From positions 45,748 through 109,747 of the forward strand of contig NZ_JAAIMY010000009.1 of the NCBI RefSeq assembly GCF_013300825.1: a DNA stretch of 64,000 bases, given 5' to 3'. Positions within the stretch are counted from its first letter, which is position 1, and each line of letters starts with the position of its first letter. The notes beneath the pieces are model-generated. The model was not told the DNA's origin. It saw only the letters and a program-made list of their open reading frames with translations, and ran no database searches. Below are positions 1 to 10,062 of this stretch, piece by piece. A program made the translations under genes and the position numbers. The DNA comes from Blautia wexlerae. GTDB taxonomy: Bacteria > Bacillota > Clostridia > Lachnospirales > Lachnospiraceae.

Positions 1-250
1 ATCAGAGCGTGAAGTCCTGCGTCAGATATCTTTGCCGTGCGTCAGCACGCCTGCAGATACCTTCCTTGTCCTTCGCACTCTGCTGAACTGTCTTGATTGC
101 ATTATTTTCTGGAATTGCTATAAAATTGTGAATAATTATACAGGAAATACATTTCCATAATTGATAAAAAGGAAAGATTCTGCTAAAATAATAAGGAATT
201 ATACAAAATTTTACACTGAATAAGGATAAGATAAAAGGAGTAAACACACC

Positions 251-1741
251 ATGCCAGTATTTGATTTCAGCGGTGCTTCAGACAAGAAACCAGGTGTACA
301 GTCTGAATGTACCTACACGACTTTCCAGTCCAATGAACAGGAAACATCCCCTGAGAAACCGATCATGGTTCTTGATAACAGCAGCCGCCAGTGGAAACAT
401 CATTCCTGCGGTATTTTTACAAACCCGATCAAACGTACTTCCTTTGAGTTTAAAGAGGACGATGGAACTTTCGCAGCAGATATTCTCAGCATTGATTCAA
501 GATTCGTAAGCCTTCTGAAATGGCTTGGAGAGAATCACATCAATGTACGTCTTTCCGGACAGAATCAGGAGAAAGGATATGCAGTTTATAAGATTCGTGA
601 GACTGCATTCGGCGGCGGCACAAAGCTCTCCGCAGAGGACGGATTTCTTCAGTTTATGATCGAGAGACTTCTTGCAAGCAGTGCACCGGCAGAGATCGCA
701 GAAGACGAAGATGAGGAAGAAACAGGAGATGAAATGAAGCTGACAAGTATTCAGAGCATCACTGATTTTATGACCTGCGCAGGCAGAACCCTTCCGGACA
801 ACATCCGTCTCTGGGCAAGAAGAAACCTTGCAGTTGCCCGTTCCCACGAAGTATCTCCGGAGGAAAGACGCCATGCTCAGCGAGCTCTTTCCATTATGAT
901 GAATGTACAGTGGAAGAGTAATTACTTTGAAGCAATTGATCCTCAGGAAGCCCGCAGAATCCTTGACGAAGAACTCTACGGAATGGAATCTGTAAAGCAG
1001 CGTATCATTGAGACGATCATTCAGATCAACCGTACCCATACACTTCCGGCATACGGACTTCTTCTTGTAGGCCCGGCAGGTACAGGTAAATCTCAGATTG
1101 CCTATGCGGTTGCCCGTATCCTGAAACTTCCGTGGACAACTCTGGATATGAGTTCCATCAACGATCCGGAACAGCTCACAGGAAGCTCCAGAATCTATGC
1201 AAACGCAAAGCCTGGAATCATCATGGAAGCCTTCTCAGCAGCAGGAGAATCCAACCTTGTATTCATCATCAACGAGCTTGATAAAGCAGCATCAGGCAAG
1301 GGCAACGGAAACCCGGCAGATGTACTTCTGACACTGCTTGACAACCTTGGATTTACAGATAACTACATGGAATGTATGGTGCCGACAGTGGGCGTTTATC
1401 CGATCGCTACAGCAAATGATAAATCCCAGATCAGCGCACCTCTGATGTCCCGTTTTGCAGTGATCGATATTCCGGATTACACCTCAGAAGAGAAGAAGAT
1501 TATCTTCTCCAAATATGTACTTCCGAAAGTTCTGAAACGTATGAGCCTCAAAGCAGAAGAATGCGTAGTGACAGAAGACGGTCTGGAGGCTATTGTTGAG
1601 AAACACAAAAACACCAGCGGAATCCGTGACCTGGAACAGGCGGCAGAGCATATTGCAGCCAATGCCCTGTACCAGATTGAAGTAGACCACCTGACAGGTG
1701 TGACATTCAATGCAGAGATGGTAAGAGAATTACTTTCCTGA
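251..1741 (+). CDS. Lon-like AAA+ ATPase without protease domain
   Basis: A 496-aa protein with one AAA+ module in its C-terminal half. Walker A GPAGTGKS is at residues 274-281 and Walker B is FIINELD at 338-344 (N precedes the E). A sensor/arginine-finger region (ATANDK, MSRFAVIDIP) follows, and the C-terminal lid GIRDLEQAAEHIA resembles Lon and ClpX lids. The N-terminal approximately 200 residues match nothing I recognise and carry an acidic run (EDEDEEETGDE). No Lon Ser-Lys protease domain follows, so this is probably an unfolding or remodelling ATPase. It is preceded by a good ribosome site (aaaggag). It appears monocistronic: the next promoter starts 30 bp downstream. Function is inferred from domain only. 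Confidence 0.8.
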   Translation: MPVFDFSGASDKKPGVQSECTYTTFQSNEQETSPEKPIMVLDNSSRQWKHHSCGIFTNPIKRTSFEFKEDDGTFAADILSIDSRFVSLLKWLGENHINVRLSGQNQEKGYAVYKIRETAFGGGTKLSAEDGFLQFMIERLLASSAPAEIAEDEDEEETGDEMKLTSIQSITDFMTCAGRTLPDNIRLWARRNLAVARSHEVSPEERRHAQRALSIMMNVQWKSNYFEAIDPQEARRILDEELYGMESVKQRIIETIIQINRTHTLPAYGLLLVGPAGTGKSQIAYAVARILKLPWTTLDMSSINDPEQLTGSSRIYANAKPGIIMEAFSAAGESNLVFIINELDKAASGKGNGNPADVLLTLLDNLGFTDNYMECMVPTVGVYPIATANDKSQISAPLMSRFAVIDIPDYTSEEKKIIFSKYVLPKVLKRMSLKAEECVVTEDGLEAIVEKHKNTSGIRDLEQAAEHIAANALYQIEVDHLTGVTFNAEMVRELLS

Positions 1742-1755
1742 AAAACTGAAATTAT

Positions 1756-1808
1756 ATGTCTGAAAAAATCTTGACATAAATAAAAGTTAAGAGTATACTT
1801 TCAGACAT
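1756..1808. repeat. 10-bp perfect inverted repeat around the rib promoter
   Basis: Left arm atgtctgaaa (1756-1765) and right arm tttcagacat (1799-1808) are exact reverse complements. They enclose the whole -35/-10 region of the riboflavin promoter. The right arm overlaps the last base of the -10. It could be an operator, or a weak terminator stem for the upstream ATPase gene. Confidence 0.6.
1771..1799 (+). promoter_or_regulatory. Sigma-A promoter of the riboflavin operon
   Basis: The -35 TTGACA (1771-1776) and -10 TATACT (1794-1799) are separated by exactly 17 bp, about 50 bp before the FMN riboswitch. This is a near-consensus vegetative promoter. Confidence 0.85.
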
Positions 1809-1851
1809 CAGCAGGATAAAATTTAGAAATTGCTGATAAAAATAAAATAAG

Positions 1852-1958
1852 ATCTTCAGGGCAGGGTGCAATTCCCTACCGGTGGTAAAGCCCACGAGCC
1901 GTAAGGTATGATTCGGTGCAATTCCGAAGCCGACAGTACAGTCTGGATGAAAGAAGAT
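1852..1958 (+). promoter_or_regulatory. FMN riboswitch (RFN element)
   Basis: Conserved RFN blocks appear in order: cttcagggcagggtg, aattccctaccggtggt, agcccacgagcc, ggtgcaattccgaagccgac, agtctggatgaaagaag. The outer arms gatcttc/gaagat form P1. It lies between a consensus promoter and an intrinsic terminator upstream of ribD. It is therefore expected to terminate transcription of the riboflavin operon when FMN is abundant. A further hairpin (atcagca...tgctgat, about 1807-1837) precedes it in the leader. Confidence 0.97.
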
Positions 1959-2002
1959 AGTAGTAGAGATACAGAAGAATTAACTGATCTGTGAAAGCGA
2001 CT

Positions 2003-2037
2003 GCTCTGGAATAATAAATTTATTCCAGAGCTTTTTT
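2003..2037 (+). terminator. Intrinsic terminator controlled by the FMN riboswitch
   Basis: Long stem gctctggaataa / ttattccagagc followed by six T residues, 45 bp after the aptamer and 150 bp before ribD. This is the expected expression platform. Confidence 0.9.
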
Positions 2038-2116
2038 AATATCATCAAAGCAGTTTTAATGATGAAGCAAAAAGTCAGATTCACACGAAGATAATTCAAA
2101 CAGATATTAATTTACA

Positions 2117-2151
2117 GGCCCTGGATGTTGAAAGACACTGGGGCTTTTTTG
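2117..2151 (+). terminator. Second terminator-like hairpin in the rib leader
   Basis: gccctgg ... ctggggc forms a 7-bp stem (two G-U pairs) and is followed by TTTTTT. It sits between the riboswitch terminator and ribD, so read-through transcripts meet a second attenuation site. Confidence 0.5.
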
Positions 2152-2189
2152 GTATCATCAGTACCATCAGAAGAACAGGAGATGAGGGA

Positions 2190-3317
2190 TTGAAAGATAT
2201 AATGGATATGGAAAAAGACAGGCAATATATGAAAATGGCGTTAGAACTGGCACAAAAAGGAATGGGATTTACAGCACCTAACCCAATGGTAGGTGCCGTG
2301 ATCGTCAAAAGCGGAAAAGTCATTGGCCAGGGATATCACAGAAAATACGGTGAACTTCATGCAGAAAGGGAAGCTCTGGCATCATGTACAGAACAGCCAG
2401 AAGGTGCCTCCATATATGTTACTCTGGAACCTTGCTGCCATTACGGGAAACAGCCTCCGTGTGTCAATGCAATCCTGGAATCGGGGATCAGACGTGTGAT
2501 CATTGGTTCCTCGGACCCTAATCCCCTGGTTTCAGGAAAAGGAATCCGGATTCTGAAAGAGCATGGGATCGAAGTAACGGAAAACGTTTTAAAAGAAGAG
2601 TGCGATAAACTCAATGAAGCATTTTTCTATTACATACAGAATCAAAAACCATATGTAGTCATGAAATATGCGATAACCATGGATGGAAAAATTGCCACTT
2701 ATACAGGCGCATCCAGATGGGTGACAGGCGAAGCTGCCAGAATGCATGTGCAGAAACAGAGATTGAAATATACAGGGATTATGGCTGGAGTGGGAACTGT
2801 GCTGGCAGATGATCCGATGCTTACATGCAGACTGGAAAACGGCAGAAATCCTGTGCGTATTATCTGTGACTCCCACTTGCGGACACCACTGAATTCCAGA
2901 ATTGTGAAAACGGCATCAACAATTCCAACAATCTTTGCAACCAGCAGTAAAGACCAGCAGAAGATAAAGAATTATGAAGATATGGGTTGTAAAGTTCTGG
3001 ATGTCCCGGAAAAAAACGGACACATAGATTTAAACAGACTAATGGAACTTCTGGGAGCTGCAAAGATAGACAGTATCTTACTGGAAGGAGGAGGCACTTT
3101 AAACTGGTCAGCACTTGAAAGCGGTATTGTTCAGAAAGTCCAGACCTATATAGCACCCAAACTTTTTGGGGGAGAAAGTGCAAAGACACCGATAGAAGGA
3201 AAAGGATTTCCTGATCCTGCCAGCGCAATATTATTAAAAAACAGCGAAATAATCAGAATAGGAGATGATTTTCTTATAGAGAGTGAGGTGAAGAGTAATG
3301 TTCACGGGAATTGTTGA
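2190..3317 (+). CDS. ribD: Bifunctional riboflavin deaminase/reductase RibD
   Basis: RibD catalyses deamination of the pyrimidine intermediate and then reduction of its ribosyl side chain, the second and third steps of riboflavin synthesis from GTP. The N-terminal cytidine-deaminase-type zinc site is visible: H57-A-E59 and PCCHYGKQPPC with C82 and C91. The C-terminal reductase half (from about residue 147) contains YAITMDGKIA and the LLEGGGTLN motif. Length 375 aa is usual. TTG at 2190 follows aggagatgaggg at close spacing; ATG 2202 or 2208 are alternatives. The gene ends 20 bp inside ribE, indicating translational coupling. First gene of the operon, under FMN riboswitch control. Confidence 0.97.
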   Translation: MKDIMDMEKDRQYMKMALELAQKGMGFTAPNPMVGAVIVKSGKVIGQGYHRKYGELHAEREALASCTEQPEGASIYVTLEPCCHYGKQPPCVNAILESGIRRVIIGSSDPNPLVSGKGIRILKEHGIEVTENVLKEECDKLNEAFFYYIQNQKPYVVMKYAITMDGKIATYTGASRWVTGEAARMHVQKQRLKYTGIMAGVGTVLADDPMLTCRLENGRNPVRIICDSHLRTPLNSRIVKTASTIPTIFATSSKDQQKIKNYEDMGCKVLDVPEKNGHIDLNRLMELLGAAKIDSILLEGGGTLNWSALESGIVQKVQTYIAPKLFGGESAKTPIEGKGFPDPASAILLKNSEIIRIGDDFLIESEVKSNVHGNC

Positions 3318-3945
3318 AGAACTGGGAACTGTGAAAAAAATAAAAAAAGGAGCAAATTCAGCAGTATTTACGATACGGGCAGAGAAAATTCTGGATGATC
3401 TGAAAACAGGGGACAGTGTAGCTGTAAATGGAATCTGCCTCACTGTAACTGCATGTCTGGAAGATGGTTTTACAGCAGATGTGATGCATGAGACATTGAA
3501 TCGTTCTGCGCTGATTCAGCTTTCTTTGGGACAGCATGTAAATCTGGAAAGGGCAATGCCTGCAAATGGAAGATTTGGAGGACACATTGTTGCCGGGCAT
3601 GTGGATGGAACAGGAAAAATCACGGAAATTCGCAGAGATGATAATGCTGTCTGGTACACCATTCAGGCTTCACCACAAATTATGAAATATATTGTGACAA
3701 AAGGTTCTGTAACAGTTGATGGAATCAGTCTTACAGTGGCAAAAGTCTCAGAAACAGACTTTTCCATTTCTGCAATTCCTCATACAGTAAAGATTACAGT
3801 CCTCGGAGAACGCAAAGAAGGAGATATTGTTAATCTGGAGACAGACATAATTGGAAAATACGTGGAAAAATTAATAACGCCTGTGAAAGAACAGCCGATA
3901 AAAAGTAATATTACACGGGATTTTCTGAATAAGTATGGCTTTTGA
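3298..3945 (+). CDS. ribE: Riboflavin synthase alpha chain
   Basis: Riboflavin synthase dismutates two molecules of 6,7-dimethyl-8-ribityllumazine to riboflavin plus the pyrimidinedione. The protein shows the typical start MFTGIVEELG and the internal duplication of two lumazine-binding barrels (VNGICLTV in repeat 1, VDGISLTV in repeat 2). Length 215 aa is standard. The start overlaps ribD by 20 bp and has the ribosome site gaggtgaag. Second gene of the riboflavin operon. Confidence 0.97.
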   Translation: MFTGIVEELGTVKKIKKGANSAVFTIRAEKILDDLKTGDSVAVNGICLTVTACLEDGFTADVMHETLNRSALIQLSLGQHVNLERAMPANGRFGGHIVAGHVDGTGKITEIRRDDNAVWYTIQASPQIMKYIVTKGSVTVDGISLTVAKVSETDFSISAIPHTVKITVLGERKEGDIVNLETDIIGKYVEKLITPVKEQPIKSNITRDFLNKYGF

Positions 3946-3954
3946 CAGAATTAA

Positions 3955-4015
3955 CCACAAAGCGGTTATTCGATTGATGCAGAACTGTACAGTGGATGTT
4001 TTATCTGCCTGACAT
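3955..4015. repeat. Dispersed intergenic repeat, copy 1
   Basis: Shares the ordered motifs gttattcg, agaactg, agtg/agcag, atg-tttta-tctgcc and cctgaca with intergenic DNA at about 5345-5385 and 14738-14790. The three copies are degenerate but collinear. Role unknown; see findings. Confidence 0.5.
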
Positions 4016-4110
4016 GAACCAGATAAGCAGCCAATACGAATGATTTTGCCCCCCTTAACAACAGAAAAATATATTGTATCAGAAAAATACATTGCATAAG
4101 GAGAGAAAAA

Positions 4111-5310
4111 ATGAACGGATTTGATTCAGTAGAAGAAGCTCTGGAAGAACTTCGGAATGGAAAAATTATTCTGGTAACGGATGATCCGGACAGAGAGAAT
4201 GAAGGAGATTTTATCTGTGCAGCAGAGTTTGCCACAACAGAAAATATTAACTTTATGGCAACTCACGGAAAAGGACTTATCTGTATGCCAATGTCTGAGG
4301 AATATGTAAGAAAACTGCAGTTCCCGCAGATGGTAGCAGAAAATTCAGATAATCACGAAACTGCTTTTACTGTTTCCGTAGACCATATCAGCACCACTAC
4401 AGGAATCTCTGCGGCAGAACGTTCTGTTACTGCCATGAAATGTGTGGATGAGAATGCAAAACCCGAAGATTTCAGACGCCCCGGACATATGTTTCCACTT
4501 CTGGCGAAGAAGAACGGTGTTCTGGAAAGAAACGGACATACAGAGGCAACTGTAGACCTGTGCAGACTTGCAGGGTTAAAACAGTGCGGGCTGTGCTGTG
4601 AAATTATGAGAGAAGACGGCACTATGATGCGGACTTCTGAGTTACGGGAACTTGCCGGAAAGTGGAATCTTAAATTCATAACAATTAAAGATATTCAGAA
4701 TTACCGTAAATGCCATGATATTCTGGTGGATCGCGTGACGACCACAAAAATGCCGACCAGATACGGAGAGTTTATGGCGTATGGATTTGTAAATCGCCTG
4801 AATGGGGAACATCATGTAGCACTGGTAAAAGGTGAAATCGGAGATGGAGAAAACGTCCTGTGCCGTGTGCATTCAGAGTGCCTGACAGGAGATGTTTTTG
4901 GATCACAGCGTTGTGACTGCGGACAGCAGTTTGCAGCGGCGATGGCCCAGATTGAGGAAGAAGGCAGAGGGATACTCCTTTATATGAGACAGGAAGGAAG
5001 AGGAATCGGACTGATCAATAAACTTCGTGCCTATGAACTTCAGGAACAGGGAATGGATACACTGGAAGCAAATCTGGCACTTGGATTTGCCGGAGACGAA
5101 AGAGAATACTACATTGGTGTGCAGATTCTGAGAAATCTTGGGGTAAAAGAGCTGCGGCTGCTGACAAATAACCCGGATAAAGTTTATCAGTTGGAAGAAT
5201 TTGGCATCAGGATCAAACAGAGAGTTCCGATACAGATGAATGCCACAGCATATGATCTGCGCTATCTTAGAACGAAACAATTACGGATGGGACATATTCT
5301 GAAGTATTAA
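4111..5310 (+). CDS. ribBA: Bifunctional DHBP synthase/GTP cyclohydrolase II
   Basis: A fusion of 3,4-dihydroxy-2-butanone 4-phosphate synthase (N-terminal half) and GTP cyclohydrolase II (C-terminal half), the two entry enzymes of riboflavin synthesis. The RibB acidic loop [11 protein letters not shown] is near residues 24-34. The RibA zinc ligands are C257, C268 and C270 in ECLTG...RCDCG, and the RQEGRGIG motif follows. Length 399 aa is normal. Clear ribosome site aaggagag. Third gene of the operon, 165 bp after ribE, the gap holding a dispersed repeat copy. Confidence 0.97.
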   Translation: MNGFDSVEEALEELRNGKIILVTDDPDRENEGDFICAAEFATTENINFMATHGKGLICMPMSEEYVRKLQFPQMVAENSDNHETAFTVSVDHISTTTGISAAERSVTAMKCVDENAKPEDFRRPGHMFPLLAKKNGVLERNGHTEATVDLCRLAGLKQCGLCCEIMREDGTMMRTSELRELAGKWNLKFITIKDIQNYRKCHDILVDRVTTTKMPTRYGEFMAYGFVNRLNGEHHVALVKGEIGDGENVLCRVHSECLTGDVFGSQRCDCGQQFAAAMAQIEEEGRGILLYMRQEGRGIGLINKLRAYELQEQGMDTLEANLALGFAGDEREYYIGVQILRNLGVKELRLLTNNPDKVYQLEEFGIRIKQRVPIQMNATAYDLRYLRTKQLRMGHILKY

Positions 5311-5344
5311 ATAAGAGTGCAGGCTATTTTTGATACACGCTCTA

Positions 5345-5385
5345 GTTATTCGGTGTAGAACTGCGCAGCGAAGAGGATGATTTTT
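5345..5385. repeat. Dispersed intergenic repeat, copy 2
   Basis: gttattcggtgtagaactgc ... gatgattttt between ribBA and ribH resembles copy 1 (about 3955-4015) and copy 3 (about 14738-14790). Confidence 0.45.
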
Positions 5386-5440
5386 GGAAAAAACCTGTAC
5401 AGGTTAAAAATATAAATTTACAGATGAAAGGACTAAAAAA

Positions 5441-5908
5441 ATGAAAACGTTAGAAGGAAAATTAGTATCAGAAGGAATGAAAGTAGGAATTGTAGCAGCA
5501 CGTTTTAATGAGTTTATTACCTCTAAACTGGTAGGCGGTGCAATGGATGGACTGATACGACACAATGTAAATGAAGAAGATATTCAGGTGGCGTGGGTAC
5601 CGGGAGCTTTTGAAATTCCGCTGATCGCGTCCAAAATGGCAAAAAGTGGAAAATATGATGCTGTGATCTGTGTTGGTGCAGTGATCCGTGGAAATACCAG
5701 CCATTATGATTATGTATGCAACGAAGTTTCCAAAGGTATTGCATCAGTGTCATTGGAAACAGGAGTTCCGGTATTGTTCGGAGTACTTACAACAGAGAAT
5801 ATCGAGCAGGCAATTGAGCGCGCAGGTACAAAAGCAGGAAATAAAGGCTATGACTGTGCACTCAGTGCCATTGAGATGGTAAATTTAATAAAAGAACTTG
5901 AGGCTTAA
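5441..5908 (+). CDS. ribH: 6,7-dimethyl-8-ribityllumazine synthase
   Basis: Condenses the DHBP product of RibBA with the RibD product to form lumazine, the substrate of RibE. The 155-aa protein shows ARFNEFIT at the N-terminus, the WVPGAFEIP ligand loop, and [11 protein letters not shown] with the catalytic histidine. RibH proteins usually assemble into icosahedral or decameric shells. Ribosome site gaaagga before ATG 5441. Last gene of the operon; its stop overlaps by 4 bp the stop of the convergent pseudouridine synthase gene. Confidence 0.97.
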   Translation: MKTLEGKLVSEGMKVGIVAARFNEFITSKLVGGAMDGLIRHNVNEEDIQVAWVPGAFEIPLIASKMAKSGKYDAVICVGAVIRGNTSHYDYVCNEVSKGIASVSLETGVPVLFGVLTTENIEQAIERAGTKAGNKGYDCALSAIEMVNLIKELEA

Positions 5909-6990
5909 ATAGAGCCAGGGCCAAAAAATGAAACCAGCTCACGAAAATCGAAAGGCAATGGAGCTTCCAGTGAGATAAATTCATCTTTGAAAGGATGCTG
6001 AAAAGAAACTCTCCATGCATGAAGTGCCGCACGTTTGAATGGATGTCGCAAGCATGATACTGGAGCTATATCTGCATCCTTATTAGGTGACTGTTTTTCA
6101 GTAATATTTTTTTCATACAACGAATCCCCAAGAAGTGGATGCCCAGTCGAAGACATATGGACACGGATCTGATGGGTACGTCCGGTGTCCAGTTTAAGTG
6201 TGACAAGTGACCAATCCTGACTGGTAAAGAGAGTATGATAATGAGTAACTGCTGTTTTGATTTTTCCTGATAATACAGAGGAATGTAAGGAAAGATCAGC
6301 AGCAGTTTTCATTTTCAGATGATTCGCAGGGTCCTGTATCAGCGGCAGATTTATGGTATGCCAGACATCAGGGGCATCTACAGGCAAAGCACCGGATACA
6401 ACAGCAAGATACTGCTTATGGATCTTGCATGGAGACTTTACAGATTGAAGTCTCGAAGCAGCCACCTGATTCTTGGCAAAAATCACAATCCCGGAAGTTT
6501 CCTGATCCAGCCGTCCTACTGGACGGACGCAGACAGACTCATTTTTCTCTCGAAAGTAGTCGGCAACAAGATTGGAGAGACTGTCTGCATAATGTATTCC
6601 TGTCGGATGCGTAACCATTCCCGCCGGTTTATTAACTGCCAAAATATCTGTATCTTCATATACAATATCCAGAGAAAGAGAAGCTTCGGAAACTGGAATT
6701 GAAGCTTTATCACAATGAAGGCCTGCTTGAGTTTTACTACCGATTTTGAAATTATAATTTTCAAGATGTGCAGAAGCAGTCTGCGCTTCCTCCAGACAAA
6801 CACGGATCACATCACCGGGATATGCTGTCTCAGTCACACGACAGCGTATCCCGTTTTTTGTAATCCCATCCAGTCGAAACTTCGCCTGACTGATCTGTCG
6901 TTTCGTAAGTCCTGCATTCTTTTTCAGGAATGCTTCAATTTTAATTTCTGCAGTTTGTTCATCTATTCTAAATTCCAGATATCGTTCCAT
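5905..6990 (-). CDS. RluA-family pseudouridine synthase
   Basis: Isomerises uridine to pseudouridine in structured RNA. The first approximately 70 residues form an S4-like RNA-binding module ([18 protein letters not shown]). The catalytic domain contains [11 protein letters not shown], the catalytic-aspartate motif GRLDQETSG, and [14 protein letters not shown] chose the ATG at 6990 because it is 8 bp downstream of aaagga; the frame is open to 7011. Reads convergently into ribH with a 4-bp overlap. The rRNA target cannot be told from sequence (RluD/RluC class). Confidence 0.9.
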   Translation of the reverse strand: MERYLEFRIDEQTAEIKIEAFLKKNAGLTKRQISQAKFRLDGITKNGIRCRVTETAYPGDVIRVCLEEAQTASAHLENYNFKIGSKTQAGLHCDKASIPVSEASLSLDIVYEDTDILAVNKPAGMVTHPTGIHYADSLSNLVADYFREKNESVCVRPVGRLDQETSGIVIFAKNQVAASRLQSVKSPCKIHKQYLAVVSGALPVDAPDVWHTINLPLIQDPANHLKMKTAADLSLHSSVLSGKIKTAVTHYHTLFTSQDWSLVTLKLDTGRTHQIRVHMSSTGHPLLGDSLYEKNITEKQSPNKDADIAPVSCLRHPFKRAALHAWRVSFQHPFKDEFISLEAPLPFDFRELVSFFGPGSI

Positions 6991-7119
6991 CTTGATGATT
7001 CCTTTGCACAATTAATCGTATGGATAATTATTGCCATATTGTTTATATCCGTTTTACTGATGTCAGAGTTGGATAAATATTAATATATTGATATTACAGG
7101 TCAAAAAATAAACTGTCAA

Positions 7120-7144
7120 TGCAAAATTATGTCGACGTAATGCA
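7120..7144. promoter_or_regulatory. Palindromic operator candidate upstream of the reductase gene
   Basis: tgca..attatgtcgacgtaat..tgca is a near-perfect palindrome centred on gtcgac, about 90 bp before the start at 7222 and upstream of a -10-like tatgataat. Confidence 0.35.
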
Positions 7145-7221
7145 TAAATATACTGAAGAAAAATTACAATTGTGCTATGATAATATAAGAAACAAACTAT
7201 GAAAGCGGGGCAGAAAAAACT

Positions 7222-8142
7222 ATGAAATACTTAATCATCGGAGCCGGCGGAACCGGCGGCGTTACCGGATATTATATGAAAAAAGCAGGCAAGGATGTAA
7301 CTCTGATCGCCCGAGGCGAACACCTGAAAACAATCCAGGAACAGGGCCTTACCTTAGAAAAAATGTGGGACAAAACCGAAGAAACGATCACCATCCCGGC
7401 TACAGACATGGAACATTACACAGACCATCCAGACGTAATTTTTGCCTGCGTAAAAGGCTATTCCCTGGATGAAACCATTCCATTTATCAAACAGATCGCA
7501 AAGAAAACAACCATTGTAATTCCGGTCTTAAACATCTACGGAACCGGCGGAAAGATGCAGAAACCGCTTCCTGAGCTCCTTGTAACAGACGGATGCATCT
7601 ACGTCTCCGCAAACATCAAAGAATCAGGCAGACTACTCCAACACGGCCAGATCCTGCGTATCGTATTTGGTGTGCGTGACAAAGCAGAATCCAGACCAGA
7701 ACTGAAAGAAATCCAGAAAGACTTCTGCGACAGCCACATCGACGGAATCCTCTCCGAGAATATCCGCCGCGAAACTCTGGAGAAATTCTCCTACGTTTCC
7801 CCAATCGGTGCAGCAGGGCTCTACTACCACGCCACAGCCGCAGACTTTCAGAAAGAAGGCGAAGCCAGAGAACTCTTCAAAACCATGATAAGAGAAATCA
7901 CCGCACTCGCAGAAGCCATGGGAGTCCCATTCCAGAAAGACATGGTAGATGTAAATTTAAAAATTCTCTCCAACCTAGCACCGGAAGCAACCACATCCAT
8001 GCAGAGAGATATCATGGCAGGAAAACAGTCCGAAATCGACGGATTAGTCTATGAAGTAGTAAGAATGGGCGAAGAATACCACGTTCCGGTACCTGCATAT
8101 AAGAAAGTGGCAGAGAGTCTTAGAACTCTGGTAAAAAAATAA
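7222..8142 (+). CDS. Ketopantoate reductase family protein (PanE/ApbA-like)
   Basis: An NAD(P)H-dependent reductase of the 2-dehydropantoate 2-reductase fold, 306 aa. The Rossmann nucleotide loop GAGGTGGV is at residues 7-14, followed by the ARGEHL segment after beta-2. The C-terminal helical domain has the family pattern TSMQRDIMAGKQSEID, which binds substrate in PanE. Ribosome site aaagcgggg is acceptable. It is an isolated gene, not next to other pantothenate genes, so a true PanE role is possible but unproven; many paralogues have unknown substrates. Confidence 0.85.
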   Translation: MKYLIIGAGGTGGVTGYYMKKAGKDVTLIARGEHLKTIQEQGLTLEKMWDKTEETITIPATDMEHYTDHPDVIFACVKGYSLDETIPFIKQIAKKTTIVIPVLNIYGTGGKMQKPLPELLVTDGCIYVSANIKESGRLLQHGQILRIVFGVRDKAESRPELKEIQKDFCDSHIDGILSENIRRETLEKFSYVSPIGAAGLYYHATAADFQKEGEARELFKTMIREITALAEAMGVPFQKDMVDVNLKILSNLAPEATTSMQRDIMAGKQSEIDGLVYEVVRMGEEYHVPVPAYKKVAESLRTLVKK

Positions 8143-8342
8143 TAGAAGAAAGTGGGATGGTGTACAAATTAATACCAGAAATAGAAAACATTACTTTTAA
8201 GAACAATAAGTTTTTGATGCAGGGGATATCAATATTATTATAAACAAATTTATTGAAATAGATAAAATGATATAAGGAACCTGAAATCAGATATGAATAT
8301 AGGGAAAGCAAAAGAATTTGTTGTCTGATATTTGGAACAGTA

Positions 8343-8375
8343 CAAAAAAGGGATGCGAATTACTCGCATCCCTTT
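8343..8375 (-). terminator. Intrinsic terminator of pckA
   Basis: 12-bp perfect stem aaagggatgcga / tcgcatcccttt with a 5-nt loop. On the minus strand it is followed by a T run, 31 bp after the pckA stop. No T run follows on the plus side. Confidence 0.9.
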
Positions 8376-8406
8376 CATATCACTTGGACAATTTAATTTC
8401 TTGGAA

Positions 8407-10011
8407 TTATAACTGAGGACCAGCTGCAACAAGTGCTTTACCAGCAGCGTTTCCTTCGTATTTAGCAAAGTTCTTGATGAATCTTCCAGCAAGATCTTTC
8501 GCTTTTTCTTCCCATTCAGAAGCGTTAGCATATGTGTCACGAGGATCAAGGATACCTGTGTCTACGCCGTTAAGCTCTGTAGGAACTTCGAAATCGAAGA
8601 ATGGGATCTTCTTAGTAGGAGCGTTAAGGATATCTCCGTTAAGGATTGCATCGATGATACCACGAGTATCTTTGATGGAGATACGTTTTCCTGTTCCGTT
8701 CCATCCTGTGTTAACCAGGTAAGCTTTTGCTCCGCTCTTTTCCATTTTCTTAACAAGTTCTTCTGCGTATTTTGTCGGATGCAGTTCAAGGAATGCCTGT
8801 CCAAAGCAAGCAGAGAATGTAGGTGTAGGCTCTGTGATTCCACGCTCTGTACCAGCAAGTTTAGCTGTGAATCCAGACAGGAAATAGTACTGAGTCTGAG
8901 CTTCTGTCAGGATAGATACTGGAGGAAGTACTCCGAAAGCGTCTGCGGACAGGAAGATTACGTTCTTAGCTGCCGGTGCAGAAGAGATCGGACGAACGAT
9001 GTTTTCAATGTGGTTGATCGGATAAGATACACGAGTATTCTCTGTTACACTCTTATCTGCGAAATCAATCTTGCCTTCAGCATCAAGTGTTACGTTCTCA
9101 AGAAGAGCGTTACGTTTGATTGCATTGTAGATGTCCGGCTCAGATTCTTTGTCAAGGTTGATAACTTTAGCGTAGCATCCACCTTCAAAGTTGAATACGC
9201 CGTTGTCATCCCAGCCATGCTCGTCATCACCGATCAGGAGACGTTTCGGGTCTGTGGAAAGAGTTGTTTTACCTGTTCCGGAAAGACCGAAGAAGATAGC
9301 TGTGTTTTCGCCGTTCATATCTGTGTTTGCAGAGCAGTGCATGGAAGCCATGCCTTTAAGTGGAAGGAAGTAGTTCATCATAGAGAACATACCTTTCTTC
9401 ATTTCTCCGCCGTACCATGTGTTTACGATAACCTGCTCTTTAGTTGTGATGTTGAACATTACAGCTGTTTCAGAGTTAAGGCCTAATTCTTTATAGTTTT
9501 CAACTTTAGCTTTGGAAGCGTTGTATACAACGAAATCTGGCTCGAAGTTTTCAAGTTCTTCAGCTGTTGGCTGGATGAACATATTTGTTACGAAATGTGC
9601 CTGCCAAGCAACTTCAACGATGAAACGGATAGCCATACGAGTATCTTTGTTAGCACCGCAGAATGCATCTACTACGAAAAGTCTCTTGTTGGAGAGCTCT
9701 TTTTTAGCGATTTCTTTTACTGCATTCCATGCTTCCTGAGTTGCAGGATGGTTATCGTTTTTGTATTCGTCTGTTGTCCACCATACTGTATCTTTGGAGT
9801 TCTCATCCATAACGATGTATTTATCTTTAGGAGAACGTCCTGTGTAGATACCTGTCATAACGTTAACTGCACCAAGTTCGCTGACCTGACCTTTTTCAAA
9901 GCCTTCCAGTTCCGGTTTGGTTTCTTCTTCAAATAATACTTCATAAGAAGGGTTGTAGACAATTTCTGTAGTTCCGGTAATGCCATACTTGCTTAAATCG
10001 ATTTTTGCCAT
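8407..10011 (-). CDS. pckA: Phosphoenolpyruvate carboxykinase (ATP)
   Basis: Interconverts oxaloacetate plus ATP with PEP plus CO2 and ADP. In gut anaerobes it often runs in the carboxylating direction toward succinate or propionate (family knowledge). The kinase-1a loop [11 protein letters not shown] is unmistakable, preceded by the HCSANTD region and followed by the metal-binding DDEHGWD and [10 protein letters not shown]. Length 534 aa fits the ATP-dependent type. Monocistronic, with its own promoter and terminator. Codon use appears strongly biased toward common codons, consistent with high expression. Confidence 0.98.
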   Translation of the reverse strand: MAKIDLSKYGITGTTEIVYNPSYEVLFEEETKPELEGFEKGQVSELGAVNVMTGIYTGRSPKDKYIVMDENSKDTVWWTTDEYKNDNHPATQEAWNAVKEIAKKELSNKRLFVVDAFCGANKDTRMAIRFIVEVAWQAHFVTNMFIQPTAEELENFEPDFVVYNASKAKVENYKELGLNSETAVMFNITTKEQVIVNTWYGGEMKKGMFSMMNYFLPLKGMASMHCSANTDMNGENTAIFFGLSGTGKTTLSTDPKRLLIGDDEHGWDDNGVFNFEGGCYAKVINLDKESEPDIYNAIKRNALLENVTLDAEGKIDFADKSVTENTRVSYPINHIENIVRPISSAPAAKNVIFLSADAFGVLPPVSILTEAQTQYYFLSGFTAKLAGTERGITEPTPTFSACFGQAFLELHPTKYAEELVKKMEKSGAKAYLVNTGWNGTGKRISIKDTRGIIDAILNGDILNAPTKKIPFFDFEVPTELNGVDTGILDPRDTYANASEWEEKAKDLAGRFIKNFAKYEGNAAGKALVAAGPQL

Positions 10012-10046
10012 CTTACGTTTAACCTCTTTTCTTCGTTAATGAAAGC

Positions 10047-10062
10047 GCCTGTTTAAACAGGC
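10047..10062. promoter_or_regulatory. 16-bp perfect palindrome in the pckA leader
   Basis: gcctgtttaaacaggc is self-complementary and lies 36 bp before the pckA start. A second inverted repeat, aagcga/tcgctt at 10082-10100, sits further upstream near the predicted transcription start. Either could be an operator or an mRNA hairpin. Confidence 0.5.

Noticed and set aside
2..247. Minus-strand 81-aa frame at the window start
   Set aside because: Hydrophobic AT-driven translation with no ribosome site or recognisable domain; it overlaps the upstream region of the ATPase gene and looks like a shadow frame.
8779..9486. 235-aa plus-strand frame inside pckA
   Set aside because: Antisense to a highly conserved enzyme gene; Cys-rich nonsense composition and no start signal.
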